Source: an uncultured Clostridium sp.
GTDB lineage: Bacteria; Bacillota; Clostridia; TANB77; CAG-508
Length of the DNA: 7,210 nt
Direction of reading: 5' to 3'
Assembly (NCBI GenBank): GCA_900557045.1
Contig: USQY01000063.1
Coordinates: 1-7,210 of the forward strand
Shown here: one piece after another, positions 6,536-7,210 of the stretch
Layout of the letters: each line of letters opens with the position of its first letter
How positions within the stretch are numbered: position 1 is the first letter of the stretch
The notes under the pieces: generated by a model
Told to the model about the DNA's origin: nothing
The model's input: the letters and a program-made list of their open reading frames with translations, nothing else
Databases searched by the model: none
Translations under genes and position numbers: made by a program

Positions 6536-6562
6536 CCGCTAAACAGTAATGTTTTTTTGCGG
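6536..6562. repeat. Imperfect inverted repeat at the leader-repeat junction
   Basis: CCGC (6536-6539) pairs with GCGG (6559-6562), and AAAC (6541-6544) with GTTT (6551-6554), with an unpaired T on the left and four T on the right. The right arm ends on the first base of repeat 1, exactly at the expected integration site, so it may help anchor the Cas1-Cas2 complex. There is no stable GC stem followed by a T run, so it is not a terminator. Confidence 0.45.
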
Positions 6563-7210
6563 TCGCACCTCGTATGAGGTGTGTGAGTAGAAATGTACTA
6601 TTCAATTATTATGGGTTGATAGAACTGAGTCGCACCTCGTATGAGGTGTGTGAGTAGAAATGAAAGATTATTTTCAATTTCACTATAAAATCTGTGTCGC
6701 ACCTCGTATGAGGTGTGTGAGTAGAAATATTTAGAAGAAATGAAATCACAAAATGAACCAACGTCGCACCTCGTATGAGGTGTGTGAGTAGAAATTACAA
6801 AAGAAGCTTCAAGTGTTACATCTGTTTCAGGTCGCACCTCGTATGAGGTGTGTGAGTAGAAATAATGATATGGCTGAAAGTGGTGAACTTGCTGAACGTC
6901 GCACCTCGTATGAGGTGTGTGAGTAGAAATCTGAGAATTTAGTTGCTAGACCTTTCATATCACGTCGCACCTCGTATGAGGTGTGTGAGTAGAAATATGA
7001 AGTAATTTGAAATGGTTTAAAATCGAATTTAGTCGCACCTCGTATGAGGTGTGTGAGTAGAAATCTTTTATTGCTTCATCAACTGACTTAGCGTAACGTC
7101 GCACCTCGTATGAGGTGTGTGAGTAGAAATTTTTTTTAAATATTAGAACCATTCATCATTTTGTCGCACCTCGTATGAGGTGTGTGAGTAGAAATGTAAT
7201 TTAATAACTT
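6562..7210 (+). CRISPR. Type I-C CRISPR array, 10 repeats, 9 full spacers, truncated at window end
   Basis: Ten identical 33-bp repeats (GTCGCACCTC ... GAGTAGAAAT) start at 6562, 6629, 6696, 6763, 6831, 6898, 6964, 7032, 7098 and 7163. Spacers 1-9 are 34, 34, 34, 35, 34, 33, 35, 33 and 32 bp, all different; a tenth begins at 7196 and is cut after 15 bases. Each repeat can fold with positions 3-10 pairing to 15-22 (CACCTC with GAGGTG, plus a G-U and a C-G pair below) around a GTAT loop. By analogy with Bacillus halodurans Cas5d, cleavage after position 22 would leave the 11-nt 5' handle TGAGTAGAAAT and mature crRNAs of about 65-68 nt. Orientation matches the cas genes, with the leader on the left. 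Absence of any repeat variation suggests the array's degenerate distal end lies outside the window. Confidence 0.99.

Larger units (their letters stand above)
6426..6561 (+). promoter_or_regulatory. CRISPR leader
   Basis: The 136-bp non-coding stretch between the cas2 stop and the first repeat. From left to right it holds a short inverted repeat (AGCGA-GT-TCGCT, 6453-6464), a promoter-like pair (6464-6493), an 8-nt element complementary to the repeat (6516-6523), and an imperfect inverted repeat ending at the first repeat base (6536-6562). Its position beside cas2, and the perfect conservation of every repeat seen on this side, mark it as the leader end, where Cas1-Cas2 would insert new spacers. 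No open frame of interest crosses it on either strand. Confidence 0.85.

Noticed and set aside
6729..7097. Four of nine spacers (3, 5, 6, 8) end in AC just before the repeat
   Set aside because: Too few cases to separate from chance, and the other five differ, so it does not support a longer repeat or a PAM-derived base.
6306..7152. Minus-strand open frames over the cas2 end, leader and array, with repeated peptide blocks
   Set aside because: The repeated peptides are translations of the 33-bp CRISPR repeat, which has no stop in some frames; not genes.
6595..7162. Spacers look coding, since each has at least one open frame
   Set aside because: With about 11 codons and six frames, nearly any 34-bp sequence has an open frame, so this says nothing about origin; only a protospacer search would.

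Overview
The window is an almost complete type I-C (formerly Dvulg) CRISPR-Cas locus. Every gene lies on the + strand, in the canonical order cas3 - cas5c - cas8c (with internal cas11c) - cas7c - cas4 - cas1 - cas2 - leader - CRISPR array. Both edges cut through the locus: cas3 enters already inside its helicase core, and the array leaves in the middle of its tenth spacer. The DNA is very AT-rich, Arg codons are almost all AGA/AGG, Shine-Dalgarno (SD) sequences are strong GGAGG types, and TGA is a stop. This points to a low-GC Bacillota, probably a clostridial or related gut-type anaerobe; genus cannot be assigned from the sequence.

Layout: 2-1036 is the C-terminal half of Cas3 (helicase motifs III to VI). 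1053-1781 is Cas5c, which carries the Tyr/Lys-His catalytic set of the pre-crRNA nuclease. 1775-3605 is cas8c, the large subunit, broken into two overlapping frames by what looks like one extra base near 2471. An internal SD and ATG at 3215-3233, downstream of the break, should give the small subunit Cas11c (124 aa). 3609-4469 is Cas7c, the backbone subunit. 4466-6425 is the adaptation module Cas4-Cas1-Cas2, with ATGA overlaps at cas7/cas4 and cas4/cas1. 6426-6561 is the leader, holding a good sigma-A-type promoter and small inverted repeats. From 6562 on there are ten identical 33-bp repeats with nine complete spacers of 32-35 bp.

How it works together: Cas4-Cas1-Cas2 select and insert spacers at the leader end. 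The array is transcribed from the leader promoter, and Cas5c cleaves each repeat at the base of its hairpin, leaving a predicted 11-nt 5' handle. Cas5c, Cas7c, Cas8c and Cas11c form Cascade on the crRNA, and Cas3 degrades the target DNA. The frameshift should disable or split Cas8c, while adaptation, crRNA processing, the backbone and Cas11c appear intact. The system may therefore be interference-defective, may run on a split Cas8c made by re-initiation, or the shift may be a sequencing error.

The system is a known class. The points worth a second look are the cas8c break and its overlapping GTG start, the well-defined internal cas11c start, and the leader architecture.
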